DNA from: Gammaproteobacteria bacterium
Lineage (GTDB): Bacteria; Pseudomonadota; Gammaproteobacteria; Steroidobacterales; Woeseiaceae
Reading direction: 5' to 3'
DNA length: 58,334 bases
Assembly: GCA_009937505.1 (NCBI GenBank)
Contig: JAACFJ010000018.1
Coordinates: forward strand, 1-58,334
Shown here: piece after piece, positions 1 to 9,401 of the stretch
Layout of the letters: every line of letters begins with the position of its first letter
Position numbering within the stretch: the first letter of the stretch is position 1
Notes under the pieces: model-generated
Told to the model about the DNA's origin: nothing
What the model saw: only the letters and a program-made list of their open reading frames with translations
Database searches by the model: none
Position numbers and translations under genes: made by a program

Positions 1-1069
1 CTGAACTGGCCGGCGCACTCGAGGAAGTCGCAGATCACCGGCCGGAATGCATCCATGTCCACGAGGAAGGCGTCGTGGCCCTGGATGCAGTCCAGTTCCA
101 CCAGGTAAGTGTCGTCGCACACGGTCCTGATGCCGTCGGCGAGCTGGTGTTGCTGATGGATCGGGAACAGGATGTCTGTCTTCGTTCCGATGACGAGGGT
201 ACGCTGCAGCTTCAGCCTCCGGAAGCCGGCCTCGAGCGAACCGCCGTGTTCGGCGAGCGAAAACAAATCCGAGGCTCGCGAGAGGTACAGGTAGCAGTTC
301 GCATCGAACGTGCCGCTGAACTTGTTGGCATGGTTTTCCATGTAGGATTCGACGGAGAACTCGATGCGAAAACGATCGTCCACGGGCCCGACGTCGGTGA
401 CGCGTTCGCGACCGAAACGCTTCTCCCATTCTTCCGGCGACCGGTAGCTGATCATCCCCAGTTTGCGGGCCAGGCGCTGGCCGGTAATTGGCGGGTCCTC
501 GGGGTCGTAATTCCCGTCTCGCCATTTCGGATCGGAGCGGATCATCTCACGCTGCAAGGACCGAATCCCGATCGCCCACGGCAGCGGCCGCGCCGACGAA
601 GAAATGGATATGAACCCGGCAACCGCGTCGGGGTGCTTCACGCACAGGGCAAGACCGCTCATGCCGCCCATCGAGCAACCGACGACGGTGTGCAGGCGCT
701 CGATGCCGAGACCGCGTACCACCTGGTACGCAGACTCCGCGACCGTTCACCGGTCTCCGGGTTGACAGAGGCCGGACCCGTCGAGCCAAAGCAGCTGCCC
801 AGCGAGTTCACGCATATGATGAAATACTTGTCCGTATCGAGCGGCAGATCCTCGCCGATCATGTTTTCCCACCAGCCCGGCGTCGGGTCCACCCCCGATG
901 ACGCGGCGTGCGCCGACGGCGACAGACCCGTGAATATCAGGATCGCGTTGTCTTTCGCCTCGTTGAGTTCGCCCCAGGTTTCGTAGGCGAGTGTCGGTGA
1001 TTCCAGGTAGCCCCCACGATGCATCTTGAAGGGTCCCTCGAGGGTCATGAATTTGGTCGCTAAGGTCAT
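1..1069 (-). pseudogene. metX: Homoserine (or serine) O-acyltransferase, MetX family; frameshifted and cut by the window edge
   Basis: MetX-family alpha/beta-hydrolase that acylates homoserine for methionine synthesis; some gammaproteobacterial members of this family act on serine instead, and the sequence alone does not decide. The N-terminal part (about 746-1069) carries LIFTGLSPSAHAASS and NSLGSCFGSTGPASVNPETGE. The rest continues in another frame from about 747 down to 1: YQVVRGLGIERL, then the nucleophile motif VGCSMGGM, RSLQREMIRSDPKW, ARKLGMISYRS and CIQGHDAFLVDMDAF near the C-terminus. Relatives have roughly a dozen residues (typically a PYRLxFPxLSIED-like stretch) between the TGE and AAY-type segments. 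Here they are missing and the frame changes, so a short out-of-frame deletion is inferred. Both flanks are otherwise intact, so this may be a recent lesion or an assembly error. It lies 5 nt after der at the end of that gene cluster. The first ATG is at 1069; a second at 1048 is possible. Confidence 0.8.
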
Positions 1070-1074
1070 CGCCG

Positions 1075-2469
1075 TTACTTCTTCACGTGTTTCATCAGTC
1101 GCTTGCGTCGCCGCTGCTGCCGTGGCGTTAGCTTGTTGCGCCGGCCCTTGTAGGGGTTCTCACCCGTCTTGAACGACAACCGCACCGGCGTGCCCCGTAG
1201 TTTAAACACTTTGCGGAAGCGATTGATGAGATAGCGTCGATAGGCCTCCGGCACGCGTTCAGTCTGGTTGCCGTGAATCACGATCACGGGGGGATTGCGG
1301 CCGCCCTGGTGTGCATAGCGCAACCGGATTCGCCGCCCTCGCACCATGGGCGGCGGATGCGCCGTTACCGCGCTCTCGAGCTCCCGCGTCAACTCCGTGG
1401 TCGACAGGTCGCGCATCGCAGCTTTGTAGGCTCGCTCCACCGCCGGCAACAGGTCACCGACCGCGGTACCGTGCAATGCGGAGATCGTGATTCGCTCGGC
1501 AAAGTCGAGGAACGGCAGGCGCCTGTCGAGTTCGTCGCGAACGTGCTTGCGCTCGGGGGCAGTCAAACCATCCCATTTGTTGGTAACGACCACGAGCGCG
1601 CGGCCGCGTTCCAGCACCAGCCCGAGCAGGCTCACATCCTGCTCCGTAATGCCCTCGTGGGCATCCAGTACCGCGATGACGACCTGCGCCTGTTCGATGG
1701 CCTGCAGTGCCTTGATGATGCTGAATTTCTCGATCGCCTCGTGCACGCGTGCGCGACGTCGTATGCCCGCGGTATCGATCAGGACGTATTTGCGGTCGTT
1801 GCGCTCGAAGGGCACCGCGACACTATCGCGGGTCGTACCCGGTTCGTCGAAGACGACAAGCCGTTCCTCCCCAAGCAGACGGTTCACAAGGGTGGACTTG
1901 CCGACGTTTGGACGCCCGATGACCGCAATACTCAGTTCCTCGTCTTCTTCCTCGCCCGGTTCTGCCTCTTCGGTTTCGACCTCGAACTCGTCCAGAACCG
2001 CTTCGATGAGCGCACTCACGTGATCGCCGTGCGCGGCCGATACCGCATGCGGTTCGCCGATACCGAGGCTGTGAAACTCGCTCGAGGCAACGGCTGCGTC
2101 CTGTCCCTCGGCCTTGTTAACGGCCAGCCACACGCGTTTCGCATGACGCCTGGCGAGATCTGCGACATGCTCGTCTGCGGCGGTCAGGCCCTCGCGCGCG
2201 TCGACCAGGACGATCGCAGCATCGGCTTCCTCGAGTGCGCGCACGGTTTGACCCACCATGCGCTCTTCGATACCGATTTCGCCACCCGCGACGCCGCCGG
2301 TGTCGATGACGAGATAAGGAACAGGCCCGAGCTTGCCGAAGCCGTAATTGCGGTCGCGCGTCAGGCCCGGGTAGTCGGCGACCAGGGCGTCTCTCGAACG
2401 CGTGAGGCGATTGAAAAGTGTCGATTTGCCGACGTTGGGCCGACCGATCAATGCGATGACAGGAAGCAT
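1075..2469 (-). CDS. der: Ribosome-associated double GTPase Der (EngA)
   Basis: Essential GTPase acting in 50S ribosomal subunit maturation. The 464-residue protein shows two tandem G domains: GRPNVGKST at 9-17, DTGG at 56-59 and NKAE at 118-121, then GRPNVGKST again at 185-193, DTAG at 232-235 and NKWD at 297-300. An acidic linker (about 165-178) separates them. The C-terminal KH-like domain (about 350 onward) ends in a very basic tail ([15 protein letters not shown]), as in the family. Length is slightly below the E. coli protein. It is downstream of bamB (25 nt gap) and 5 nt before the metX remnant, probably in one transcript with the hisS-yfgM-bamB group. Confidence 0.98.
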   Translation of the reverse strand: MLPVIALIGRPNVGKSTLFNRLTRSRDALVADYPGLTRDRNYGFGKLGPVPYLVIDTGGVAGGEIGIEERMVGQTVRALEEADAAIVLVDAREGLTAADEHVADLARRHAKRVWLAVNKAEGQDAAVASSEFHSLGIGEPHAVSAAHGDHVSALIEAVLDEFEVETEEAEPGEEEDEELSIAVIGRPNVGKSTLVNRLLGEERLVVFDEPGTTRDSVAVPFERNDRKYVLIDTAGIRRRARVHEAIEKFSIIKALQAIEQAQVVIAVLDAHEGITEQDVSLLGLVLERGRALVVVTNKWDGLTAPERKHVRDELDRRLPFLDFAERITISALHGTAVGDLLPAVERAYKAAMRDLSTTELTRELESAVTAHPPPMVRGRRIRLRYAHQGGRNPPVIVIHGNQTERVPEAYRRYLINRFRKVFKLRGTPVRLSFKTGENPYKGRRNKLTPRQQRRRKRLMKHVKK

Positions 2470-2494
2470 CGGATTTCACCGACACGAGCGCGTG

Positions 2495-3706
2495 TCATGC
2501 GCTCTCGTCGTCCCCTTCCGCGGTATCGGGGGCGCGGCGATCGTCCCGCTTCGGTTCCACCACGTACCATGCCGAGATCGAACCGTCGTCAGACTGAACG
2601 TACAGGCGGTCCGCCATGACCACTGGTGTAGTTACGATCGCGCTTTTGCCGGCACGCACCCGTGCAACCGGTTCGCCATCCACGTTGCTGAAGAAATGCA
2701 GATACCCTTCGAGATCCCCCACGGCAACCGTCGTCCTGAACGACATCGGCACCGTCGGCTCCCGCCGCAATAATGCATTCTGGCGCCAGATCTCGGTGCC
2801 GCTGCGGCGGTTAAGGGCGACCAGCTCGCCGTTGTCCAGCGTCGAATAGACATTGTTCCAATCGGCGCTTACGCCTTCGTAGGTCGATATCTCGCGCGCC
2901 CAGAGCACCTGTCCGGATTCGGCGGCCAGCGATGCGATGCGCCCCTGGTAGCCCGAGGCATAAATATCCTGCCCGACCACGGCGATGTCGCCGTCGATGT
3001 CGGACAGGCGATCGAGATCCGAGCGCCCGCTCGGCGGCGCCAGCATGCTGTCCCATTCGACGTCGCCGCTCGACAGGTCGATCGCCATGACCCGGCCGTT
3101 ATCAAAGCCGGTTACGACGGTCTGCCCCACCTGCATCGGAGACGTCGAACCGCGCATTGTGAGTGCCGGAGTAGACTGCTCGACGGTCCAGCGGTCGGCA
3201 CCGTCGAACACGGACAATGCCGTCAGCTTGTTGTCCACCGTCTGGACGATCACCCACTCTTCATAGACCAGCGGCGTCGCCAGCGACTCGCCGGAGATAT
3301 AGGCTCGCCAGCGCTCGGTGCCGTCTTCGGTCGAAAGCGCCACGACATCCCCGTCAGCCGCGACCACGACCACCAGTCCCTCGCCGACACCCGGTCCCGA
3401 CGACAAACTGATACCGAGTTTGTTGCGCCAGACCTGCTTGCCGCTCTCCGGGTCGAGAGCGACAACAATGCCGTTGACGCTGGCCGCGTAAATCCGGTTG
3501 CCGTCCCCCATGGGCCGCAACGCGACGCGCAAAAACTCGGCGTCCGCGCCGATTTTCGTCTTCCAGAGCCGCTTGATCTTTACCTTGGCTTCGAAATCGA
3601 TGAGCTCGGCCGGTTCCAGCTCCTCGTCGTCGTCACCAAACAGGCCACAGGCGGAAAGCATGAGAGCCGCGGACAGGGCCAGCAGATTGCGGCCGAGTGG
3701 TGTCAC
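2495..3706 (-). CDS. bamB: Outer membrane assembly lipoprotein BamB
   Basis: Lipoprotein subunit of the BAM complex that inserts beta-barrel proteins into the outer membrane. The 403-residue protein starts with a lipoprotein signal peptide and lipobox LSAC (Cys20), followed by an acidic stretch. The remainder is an eight-bladed PQQ-like propeller: repeated blades of the type VVALDPESGKQVWR, VVALSTEDGTERWR, LTALSVFDGADRW and VALNRRSGTEIWRQ. The start is GTG, overlapping the stop of the upstream TPR gene by 4 nt (GTGA), so translation is probably coupled. The order yfgM-bamB-der is typical of gammaproteobacteria and supports the assignment. Confidence 0.96.
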   Translation of the reverse strand: MTPLGRNLLALSAALMLSACGLFGDDDEELEPAELIDFEAKVKIKRLWKTKIGADAEFLRVALRPMGDGNRIYAASVNGIVVALDPESGKQVWRNKLGISLSSGPGVGEGLVVVVAADGDVVALSTEDGTERWRAYISGESLATPLVYEEWVIVQTVDNKLTALSVFDGADRWTVEQSTPALTMRGSTSPMQVGQTVVTGFDNGRVMAIDLSSGDVEWDSMLAPPSGRSDLDRLSDIDGDIAVVGQDIYASGYQGRIASLAAESGQVLWAREISTYEGVSADWNNVYSTLDNGELVALNRRSGTEIWRQNALLRREPTVPMSFRTTVAVGDLEGYLHFFSNVDGEPVARVRAGKSAIVTTPVVMADRLYVQSDDGSISAWYVVEPKRDDRRAPDTAEGDDESA

Positions 3707-4365
3707 TCGCTGTCGTCCTCGCCGGGAGTACTGGCCGCTTCTGCGGGAATATCCATGAGTTTCAACTGTATGACGCCCTGGTCGACGGTCGGTTGCGCCT
3801 CGCCCAGCGCCGCCTGGTAGGACGCCCGTGCCTCATCGTATCGGCCAAGCGCAACGTAGGCATCCCCGAGCTCCTCGGCATAGCGCGCCGCGAAAGCCAC
3901 GTTCCCCTGCCCTTCCAGCAGGCTCAGCACTTCTTCCGGCTTGCCCTGGTACAGCAGTATTTTCGCAAGGCGCACGCGCGCAACGTGTTTGAGATGTTCG
4001 GATCCGTTCATTGCCAGCAATTCGTTGAGCGCCTGCACGGCATCCTGGTCACGGTTCTTGTCCATGTACAGGCGCGCCATCGCAAGTTTGGACTGGGCGG
4101 CGTAGGAACTGTTCCCGTATTCGCCGTCCAGTTTGCCGGCTGAGACTTCCGCTGCCTCCACGTCGCCGTTGACCACATATTCTGTGATCTCGTCATACAA
4201 GACAGATGCGGCAACTTCTGCATTGACCGTCTGCGCCTGGTAGTAATTAATGCCGAACAGGATGGCCGCGCCGAGCACGATGCCACCAATGACGTACAGG
4301 CCGTAGTCCGACCACCACGTCCGCATTTTCTCAATCTGTTCTTTTTCCGAAAGTAGATCGTCCAC
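3703..4365 (-). CDS. yfgM: YfgM-like single-span inner membrane TPR protein
   Basis: Ancillary protein of the SecYEG translocon/periplasmic chaperone network in the family (YfgM, TPR_21). The 220-residue protein has a short cytosolic N-terminus with KEQIEKMRTWW, one transmembrane segment (about 21-40, LYVIGGIVLGAAILFGINYY) and a periplasmic region with TPR-like helices (for example SKLAMARLYMDKNRDQDAVQALNELL and KHVARVRLAKILLYQGKPEEVL). Its start is GTG. It lies between hisS (11 nt upstream) and bamB (4 nt overlap), the usual place for yfgM. The precise role in this organism is inferred. Confidence 0.88.
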   Translation of the reverse strand: MDDLLSEKEQIEKMRTWWSDYGLYVIGGIVLGAAILFGINYYQAQTVNAEVAASVLYDEITEYVVNGDVEAAEVSAGKLDGEYGNSSYAAQSKLAMARLYMDKNRDQDAVQALNELLAMNGSEHLKHVARVRLAKILLYQGKPEEVLSLLEGQGNVAFAARYAEELGDAYVALGRYDEARASYQAALGEAQPTVDQGVIQLKLMDIPAEAASTPGEDDSE

Positions 4366-4376
4366 GAATACTTCCC

Positions 4377-5675
4377 TTACTCATCCTCGGCGCCAGCATC
4401 TGCTGCCGCCTTATCCAGTTTCCTCGAAAGTACCGATGCCACGTCGTCGAGGCCGATACTCGTTTGCTCTTCACGCGTATGCATCGGTTTCAGGCCGACG
4501 CGTCCCTCGGAAAGCTCGCGCTCTCCGAGTATCAGTGCGAAACCAGCATTGCTGTTATCCGCACGTTTCATCTGCGATTTGAAGCTGCCTCCGCCGAGGT
4601 TCAGCTCCACGCGGATTCCCGCGATCGCATCCCGCAACTGCTCCGCCAGGCCGACCGCACGTTGCAACGTACCCTCGCCGACCGCCACAATGTAGACGTC
4701 AGCGCCGGTATCCGGCGCTTTCCCGCCGCAGGCCTCGAACAGCGCGACGAAGCGCTCGATACCCATCGCCCATCCCACCGCGGGCGTCGGCCGGCCACCC
4801 AGTTTCTCGACCAGACCGTCGTAACGTCCGCCGGAACAAACCGCGCCCTGTGACCCGAGCGCATCGGTGACCCATTCGAACACGGTGCGATTGTAGTAAT
4901 CGAGCCCCCGCACGAGGCGCGGATTCAGCGTGTAAGCGATTCCCGCTATATCGAGCAGTTCGCGCAGTTCCTCGAAGTGTTCCACCGACTCGGCATCCAG
5001 GTAGTCGAGCATTACCGGGGCGGCTTCAATAATCCCCTGCAGTTCCGGGTTCTTGCTGTCGAGAATCCTGAGCGGGTTGCGTTCGAGGCGCCGAATACTA
5101 TCCTGATCCAGCTGATTTTTCACGCCGGAAAAATACTCGACGAGGGTGGCACGGTAGCGCTTGCGCGCCTCCGGCGTCCCCAGCGAATTGAGTTCCAGGC
5201 TCAGCCTCGAGATTCCCAGCCGGCGCCACATCCTTGCGCTCATGATTATGAGTTCGGCGTCGACATCGGGCCCGGCGTAACCGAGCGCTTCTACGTTGAA
5301 CTGGTGAAACTGCCGGTAACGCCCTTTTTGCGGCTTCTCGTAGCGGAACATCGGCCCCGACGTCCAGAGCTTCTGGCGCTGGTTGTGCAACAGGCCATTG
5401 GTAATACCGGCACGCACCACGCTCGCCGTCGCTTCTGGGCGCATCGTAAGGCTCTCACCGTTGCGGTCCTCGAACGTGTACATCTCTTTCTCGACGATGT
5501 CGGTCACCTCGCCGATGGAGCGACGGAACAGCTCCGTGTGTTCGAGTATGGGCAGTCGGATCTCCTCGTATCCGTAAGAGTGCACGATCTCCTGCAGTAC
5601 CTGCTCGAGATACCGCCATGTGGCCGATTTCTCGGGCAGGATGTCGTTCATTCCCCTGATGGCTTTGGGTTTCAT
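4377..5675 (-). CDS. hisS: Histidine--tRNA ligase
   Basis: Class II aminoacyl-tRNA synthetase charging tRNA-His in the cytoplasm. The 432-residue protein has the family N-terminus ([14 protein letters not shown]), motif 2 around 110-131 ([23 protein letters not shown]), the histidine-specific [13 protein letters not shown] at 256-268 and SGGRYDGL at 281-288, and a C-terminal anticodon-binding domain (about 325 onward) ending in an acidic tail. The motif-3 Arg lies in AMGIERF. It sits between rodZ (24 nt) and yfgM (11 nt). In many gammaproteobacteria ispG precedes hisS here; it is absent in this window. Confidence 0.98.
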   Translation of the reverse strand: MKPKAIRGMNDILPEKSATWRYLEQVLQEIVHSYGYEEIRLPILEHTELFRRSIGEVTDIVEKEMYTFEDRNGESLTMRPEATASVVRAGITNGLLHNQRQKLWTSGPMFRYEKPQKGRYRQFHQFNVEALGYAGPDVDAELIIMSARMWRRLGISRLSLELNSLGTPEARKRYRATLVEYFSGVKNQLDQDSIRRLERNPLRILDSKNPELQGIIEAAPVMLDYLDAESVEHFEELRELLDIAGIAYTLNPRLVRGLDYYNRTVFEWVTDALGSQGAVCSGGRYDGLVEKLGGRPTPAVGWAMGIERFVALFEACGGKAPDTGADVYIVAVGEGTLQRAVGLAEQLRDAIAGIRVELNLGGGSFKSQMKRADNSNAGFALILGERELSEGRVGLKPMHTREEQTSIGLDDVASVLSRKLDKAAADAGAEDE

Positions 5676-5699
5676 GTCACTGACCGCTACCGGGGCCGA

Positions 5700-6635
5700 T
5701 TAGGGCCCGGAGATCGTGAGGCGCGCCGTTCGCCCTCGGCGGCCAGCGGCAGGAATAGTGAAATCTTCACCATTTACCCGAATATCGACGTTGCCGGCAT
5801 CACCGAACAACACGGACAACGGGCCAGGGCCACTGACATTGACGGTGCGGCCGCTGCGGCCCAGCTGGAAGAACAGGCGGCGGCCGGACGCGTCGGTTAT
5901 TTCCGTCCAGCAATCGCCGAGAAACGTCACCGAAAGCCGGACATCGTCACTACCTGCTGCAGGAGGTGAAATCGCCTCGACCACAGGCTGTGTTCGCTGC
6001 TCGATTCCCGTTGTAACCTCTGCGGCCTCATCCGCAGGCGGCTGTAGCCGAACCTCGTCTACGGAAGTGTCACCAGCCGGCTCTTCAGCAAGTACAGGTT
6101 CCTCGTCCGGCGCGTCGCTTTCCGCCGGCTCCTCGACGCCGCTCTGCGCCGTTTCCGGCGGCGGAGTACTCTCAGTCGCGGCCGGCATTGTCGCAGTCGG
6201 CGGAGGCGGTGGCGCGAATGGCCTTTCGACGAGTAGCCAGTACGCCAGCGCCAGCACCAGCACCACAGCGATAGCGCTAATCCACGGACCCGGCGTTAGT
6301 TCGCGCTTCGGCTTCTGCCGCTTGACGATGACCGGCGGCATCTCCTGGCTGCGCGTGAGGCGGTAGTAGTCCGCCAGCACGTCGTCGTTATCCACGCCGA
6401 CGAGCTGCGAGTATTTTTTCAGGTGACCCTTGGCGAAGACCGGTGCGCCGAGTTCGTCGAACTCGTTGTTCTCCAGCGCCCGGATTTTCGCCTCTTCGAC
6501 ATGCAGTTCTTTCGCGATCTCGAGCACGCTTATTTGCTTTGCACGCCGCGCCTCGGCAAGCCGCTCGCCGCCGACGGGACCTTTTGCTTCGGCCTCAGGC
6601 TTTTCGGTGTCCGGTTTGTCTTTATCGTCGGTCAT
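5700..6635 (-). CDS. rodZ: Cytoskeleton/cell-shape protein RodZ
   Basis: Bitopic inner membrane protein linking MreB to the cell-wall elongation machinery. The 311-residue protein has a cytoplasmic helix-turn-helix domain of the HTH_25 type (about 23-92, GERLAEARRAKQISVLEIAKEL and FAKGHLKKYSQLVG), a basic juxtamembrane segment (VKRQKPKRELTPG), one transmembrane helix (about 117-136) and a Pro/Thr/Glu-rich periplasmic linker. It ends in a DUF4115-type domain (about 228-305, VRLSVTFLGDCWTEITDASG). Its neighbours pilW (21 nt upstream) and hisS match the conserved order. Confidence 0.95.
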   Translation of the reverse strand: MTDDKDKPDTEKPEAEAKGPVGGERLAEARRAKQISVLEIAKELHVEEAKIRALENNEFDELGAPVFAKGHLKKYSQLVGVDNDDVLADYYRLTRSQEMPPVIVKRQKPKRELTPGPWISAIAVVLVLALAYWLLVERPFAPPPPPTATMPAATESTPPPETAQSGVEEPAESDAPDEEPVLAEEPAGDTSVDEVRLQPPADEAAEVTTGIEQRTQPVVEAISPPAAGSDDVRLSVTFLGDCWTEITDASGRRLFFQLGRSGRTVNVSGPGPLSVLFGDAGNVDIRVNGEDFTIPAAGRRGRTARLTISGP

Positions 6636-6656
6636 GGGTCTGGCAGCGCAACGGTC

Positions 6657-7418
6657 CTAGCCGGACTGGCGAATACTCTCAGCCTCGGCCGAGTCCGGAA
6701 AATCCCGCAGCAACTGCAGGGTATACTCGCGACGCGCGGTGTCGTCGCCGAGCTTTTCCTCGATGCGGATACCGTGAAAGAGAACGGTCGCGGTTGGCAT
6801 GTTGCTGCCCAGATAGCGCTGCAGGAACGCGCGCGCGCGCAGCGTATCGCCCGTTTCGTAGGACAACACCGACATCTGCAGGAGCGCCTCGCCGTAATTC
6901 GGCCGCCGTTCAAGCGCAGCGCGAAGGTACTCCTCGGCCGCCACGTTATCCGGCTTTTGCATCATGCAAACACCGGCATTGGTATACGTCTGCTCGGAAA
7001 AGTCGTTGGTGGGCGCTTTTATTGCCTTGTCGAAATACTTGCGGGCATCGTCGTATCGATCCTGGCGGCACAGGAAGACCGCATAGTTTTCCTGGATCTT
7101 GAATTCACGCGGGGCCACTCGCACCGCATTGTCGTAGGCGTCTTCGGCAAGCCTTACGTTGCCGAGCGCTTCGTAGGTGAGGCCCAGGGCCGACCAGGCC
7201 AGCCCGTTCTTCGGATTCTGCTCCAGCGCCAGCTCGAGGCGGTCGCGCGCGAGGTCGTAGTCGCCTTTGCGGTAGTAGCGTGCCCCGAGCTGGTAATTCA
7301 GCTCCGCCGCATCGCCCTGATTCGCCTTCCTCTCCGGCGACCCTGTCGTCGTCGAAATACAACCGCCGATCAACAGTAAGGCAGCCATCGCCCCCAACAG
7401 ACCATCGCTCTTTTTCAC
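6657..7418 (-). CDS. pilW: Type IV pilus biogenesis lipoprotein PilW/PilF (TPR)
   Basis: Outer-membrane pilotin-type lipoprotein needed to assemble the PilQ secretin; in organisms without pili it persists as a TPR lipoprotein. From the GTG at 7418 the 253-residue product begins with a lipoprotein signal (VKKSDGLLGAMAALLLIGGC, Cys20), followed by TPRs (about 34-200): YRKGDYDLARDRLELAL, GLAWSALGLTYEALG, YDDARKYFDKAI and YGEALLQMSVLSYETGD. The GTG overlaps the rlmN stop (GTGA, 4 nt). That overlap and the signal peptide decide the start over longer upstream readings. Confidence 0.92.
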   Translation of the reverse strand: MKKSDGLLGAMAALLLIGGCISTTTGSPERKANQGDAAELNYQLGARYYRKGDYDLARDRLELALEQNPKNGLAWSALGLTYEALGNVRLAEDAYDNAVRVAPREFKIQENYAVFLCRQDRYDDARKYFDKAIKAPTNDFSEQTYTNAGVCMMQKPDNVAAEEYLRAALERRPNYGEALLQMSVLSYETGDTLRARAFLQRYLGSNMPTATVLFHGIRIEEKLGDDTARREYTLQLLRDFPDSAEAESIRQSG

Positions 7419-8521
7419 GCTGTCGCCACCCCGATGTTTTTTTCGCCCAGGCGTCTGCGGACCCGATCGCTGACCTTGCCAGCGAGCTGCCCACAGGCCG
7501 CGTCGATATCGTCCCCGCGCGTGCGGCGCGTCGTCGCCACAATACCGCGGTCGCGCAGCCGATTCTGGAAATATCGAATCGTCCCCACGCCGGATCGCTT
7601 GAACTCGGTTCCCGGGAACGGATTGAATGGAATGAGATTGACCTTGGCAGGGTTGCCGTCGAGAAGATCCGCCAGCTCGTCGGCGTGCGCCAGCGAATCG
7701 TTGACGTCGCGCAACATCACGTACTCGAACGTAATAAAGCGGTTCGCGTGTTTGGCGGCATACCGCCAGCATGCGTCCAGCAATTCGTCGATCGGGTGCA
7801 GCTTGTTGATCGGCACGATGCGATTGCGCAGCCCGTCATTCGGCGCATGCAGCGACACGGCAAGCGACACGTTGCACTCGTCTCCGAGCTTCTCGATGTG
7901 TGGCACGATGCCCGAGGTGCTGATGGTGACGCGGCGCCGGGACAGCCCGAAGGCGTAGTCAGAGATCAGCAACTCGAGCACGGGGACGACGTTGCGATAA
8001 TTCGCCAGCGGCTCGCCCATACCCATGAAGACCACGTTCGTCACCGCGACCTCGCCATTCGGGCGGCGCGGAAGCACGGTATTCGCATGCCAGACCTGGC
8101 CGATGATCTCGGCCGCAGTCAGGTTGCGATTGAAACCCTGCGCCCCCGTCGCGCAGAACGCGCAATCCAGTGCACAACCGACCTGTGACGAGATACACAA
8201 GGTGCCCCGGGCCGATTCCGGAATGTACACCGCCTCCACGCGCTGCCCGGAACCGCTGGCAAACAGCCATTTGACCGTGCCGTCCGAGGATTCCTGCTGG
8301 CTATCGACTCGCGGCAACGCGACCGTTGCCCGCTCGACCAGCTTTGCACGAAGCGCCTTTGACAAGTCCGTCATCGCATCGAAGTCGGTGACGCCGCGCT
8401 GATACATCCACTGCAGGACCTGCCGCGCGCGATAGGGCTTCTCGCCGAAATCGGCGAACAGCGCCTCGAGCTCGCCTTGCGGCATGCCAAGCAGGTTCAC
8501 TTTTTCAGCGTCATCGGTCAT
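7415..8521 (-). CDS. rlmN: Dual-specificity 23S rRNA/tRNA adenine-C2 methyltransferase RlmN
   Basis: Radical SAM enzyme methylating C2 of A2503 in 23S rRNA and A37 of certain tRNAs. The 368-residue protein has an N-terminal accessory domain (YRARQVLQWMYQRGVTDFDAMTDLSKALR), the radical-SAM cluster motif C116-x3-C120-x2-C123 (SSQVGCALDCAFCATG) and the SAM-binding MGMGEPLAN. The C-terminal TRGDDIDAACGQLAG has Cys343 as the methyl-carrying cysteine. It follows ndk by 11 nt and its stop overlaps the pilW start by 4 nt. All key residues are present. Confidence 0.98.
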   Translation of the reverse strand: MTDDAEKVNLLGMPQGELEALFADFGEKPYRARQVLQWMYQRGVTDFDAMTDLSKALRAKLVERATVALPRVDSQQESSDGTVKWLFASGSGQRVEAVYIPESARGTLCISSQVGCALDCAFCATGAQGFNRNLTAAEIIGQVWHANTVLPRRPNGEVAVTNVVFMGMGEPLANYRNVVPVLELLISDYAFGLSRRRVTISTSGIVPHIEKLGDECNVSLAVSLHAPNDGLRNRIVPINKLHPIDELLDACWRYAAKHANRFITFEYVMLRDVNDSLAHADELADLLDGNPAKVNLIPFNPFPGTEFKRSGVGTIRYFQNRLRDRGIVATTRRTRGDDIDAACGQLAGKVSDRVRRRLGEKNIGVATA

Positions 8522-8532
8522 CGGAACTTCCG

Positions 8533-8964
8533 CTAGCGCGTGCGCGGGCAGACACCCTCCTCGCCGAAGAAGAACGCGATCTCCGCGGCTGCCGTATCGG
8601 GGCCATCCGACCCGTGGACGACGTTTTCCTCGATACTCGCAGCGAAGTCGGCGCGAATGGTGCCCGGGTCCGCATCGGCCGGATTGGTCGCACCCATGAT
8701 CTCGCGATTCTTCGCGATCGCGCCCTCGCCCTGCAATGCCTGGACCATGACCGGTCCGGACGTCATGTATGCAACCAGGTCATTGAAAAACGGCCGTTCC
8801 CGGTGGACGGCATAAAAACCCTGCGCCTCCGTCTCGGTGAGGTGCTTCATTCTTGCGGCGACGATCTCCAGGCCCGCCTCTTCGAAGCGTTTGTAGATCT
8901 CGCCAATCAGGTTTTTCTGAACGCCATCCGGTTTGATAATAGAGAGCGTCTGCTCAACGGCCAT
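8533..8964 (-). CDS. ndk: Nucleoside diphosphate kinase
   Basis: Balances NTP/dNTP pools by phosphotransfer through a phosphohistidine. The 143-residue protein begins [17 protein letters not shown], has the conserved [27 protein letters not shown] segment, and carries the catalytic His117 in [18 protein letters not shown]. Its length matches the family. It heads the ndk-rlmN-pilW-rodZ-hisS cluster. The 111-nt gap upstream to the iscA-type gene is the likely place for a promoter, although no convincing -35/-10 pair was identified. Confidence 0.98.
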   Translation of the reverse strand: MAVEQTLSIIKPDGVQKNLIGEIYKRFEEAGLEIVAARMKHLTETEAQGFYAVHRERPFFNDLVAYMTSGPVMVQALQGEGAIAKNREIMGATNPADADPGTIRADFAASIEENVVHGSDGPDTAAAEIAFFFGEEGVCPRTR

Positions 8965-9075
8965 GCGATGTTCCTTTTCGAATTTGTGGAGATTCCCGCG
9001 CCGGTCAGAATTCGACCGGGCGAACGTAAACCCTCGATTTTACTTGGCATATAGGAGCCGGGCAACGGCAGCAGG

Positions 9076-9399
9076 TCAAACGTTGAAGCTTTCTCCGCAG
9101 CCACATTCGCCGGTAACGTTAGGGTTTCTGAAGCTGAACGCCTCGTTGAGGCCGCTCTTGACGAAATCGACCTCGGTGCCATCGATCAGCAGCAAGGCAT
9201 CCGAGTCCACGATTACCTTGACGCCCTTGTCTTCGAATACGACATCGGCGTCCGTGATGTCTTCAGCGTAGTTAATGACGTAGGAATAGCCGGAGCAACC
9301 GTTTTTGGTCACACCGAGGCGCAATCCGACCCCCCCGCCCCTGGCCTGGAGGTAGTTACGCACCCGGCTTGCTGCCGATTCTGTCAATGAAATTGCCAT
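9076..9399 (-). CDS. A-type iron-sulfur carrier (IscA/ErpA family)
   Basis: HesB/IscA-family protein that receives and transfers Fe-S clusters. The 107-residue product has the three invariant cysteines: Cys35 in NGCSGYSY and Cys99/Cys101 in GECGCGESF. The region between ([31 protein letters not shown]) matches the family core. It could be named iscA or erpA; the sequence does not separate them clearly. It starts 2 nt after the stop of the IscU-like gene, so it is the last gene of the trmJ-iscS-iscU-like unit. Confidence 0.95.
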   Translation of the reverse strand: MAISLTESAASRVRNYLQARGGGVGLRLGVTKNGCSGYSYVINYAEDITDADVVFEDKGVKVIVDSDALLLIDGTEVDFVKSGLNEAFSFRNPNVTGECGCGESFNV

Positions 9400-9401
9400 G
9401 T

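Noticed and set aside
1273-2619. Long open frame on the plus strand opposite der
   Set aside because: It lies antisense to an unmistakable Der protein and has no recognisable motif; long antisense frames are common in GC-rich DNA.
9001-9019. CCGGTC-AGAATTC-GACCGG inverted repeat upstream of ndk as a terminator or operator
   Set aside because: Only a 6-bp stem, with no T-tract on either strand and no known motif; could be chance.
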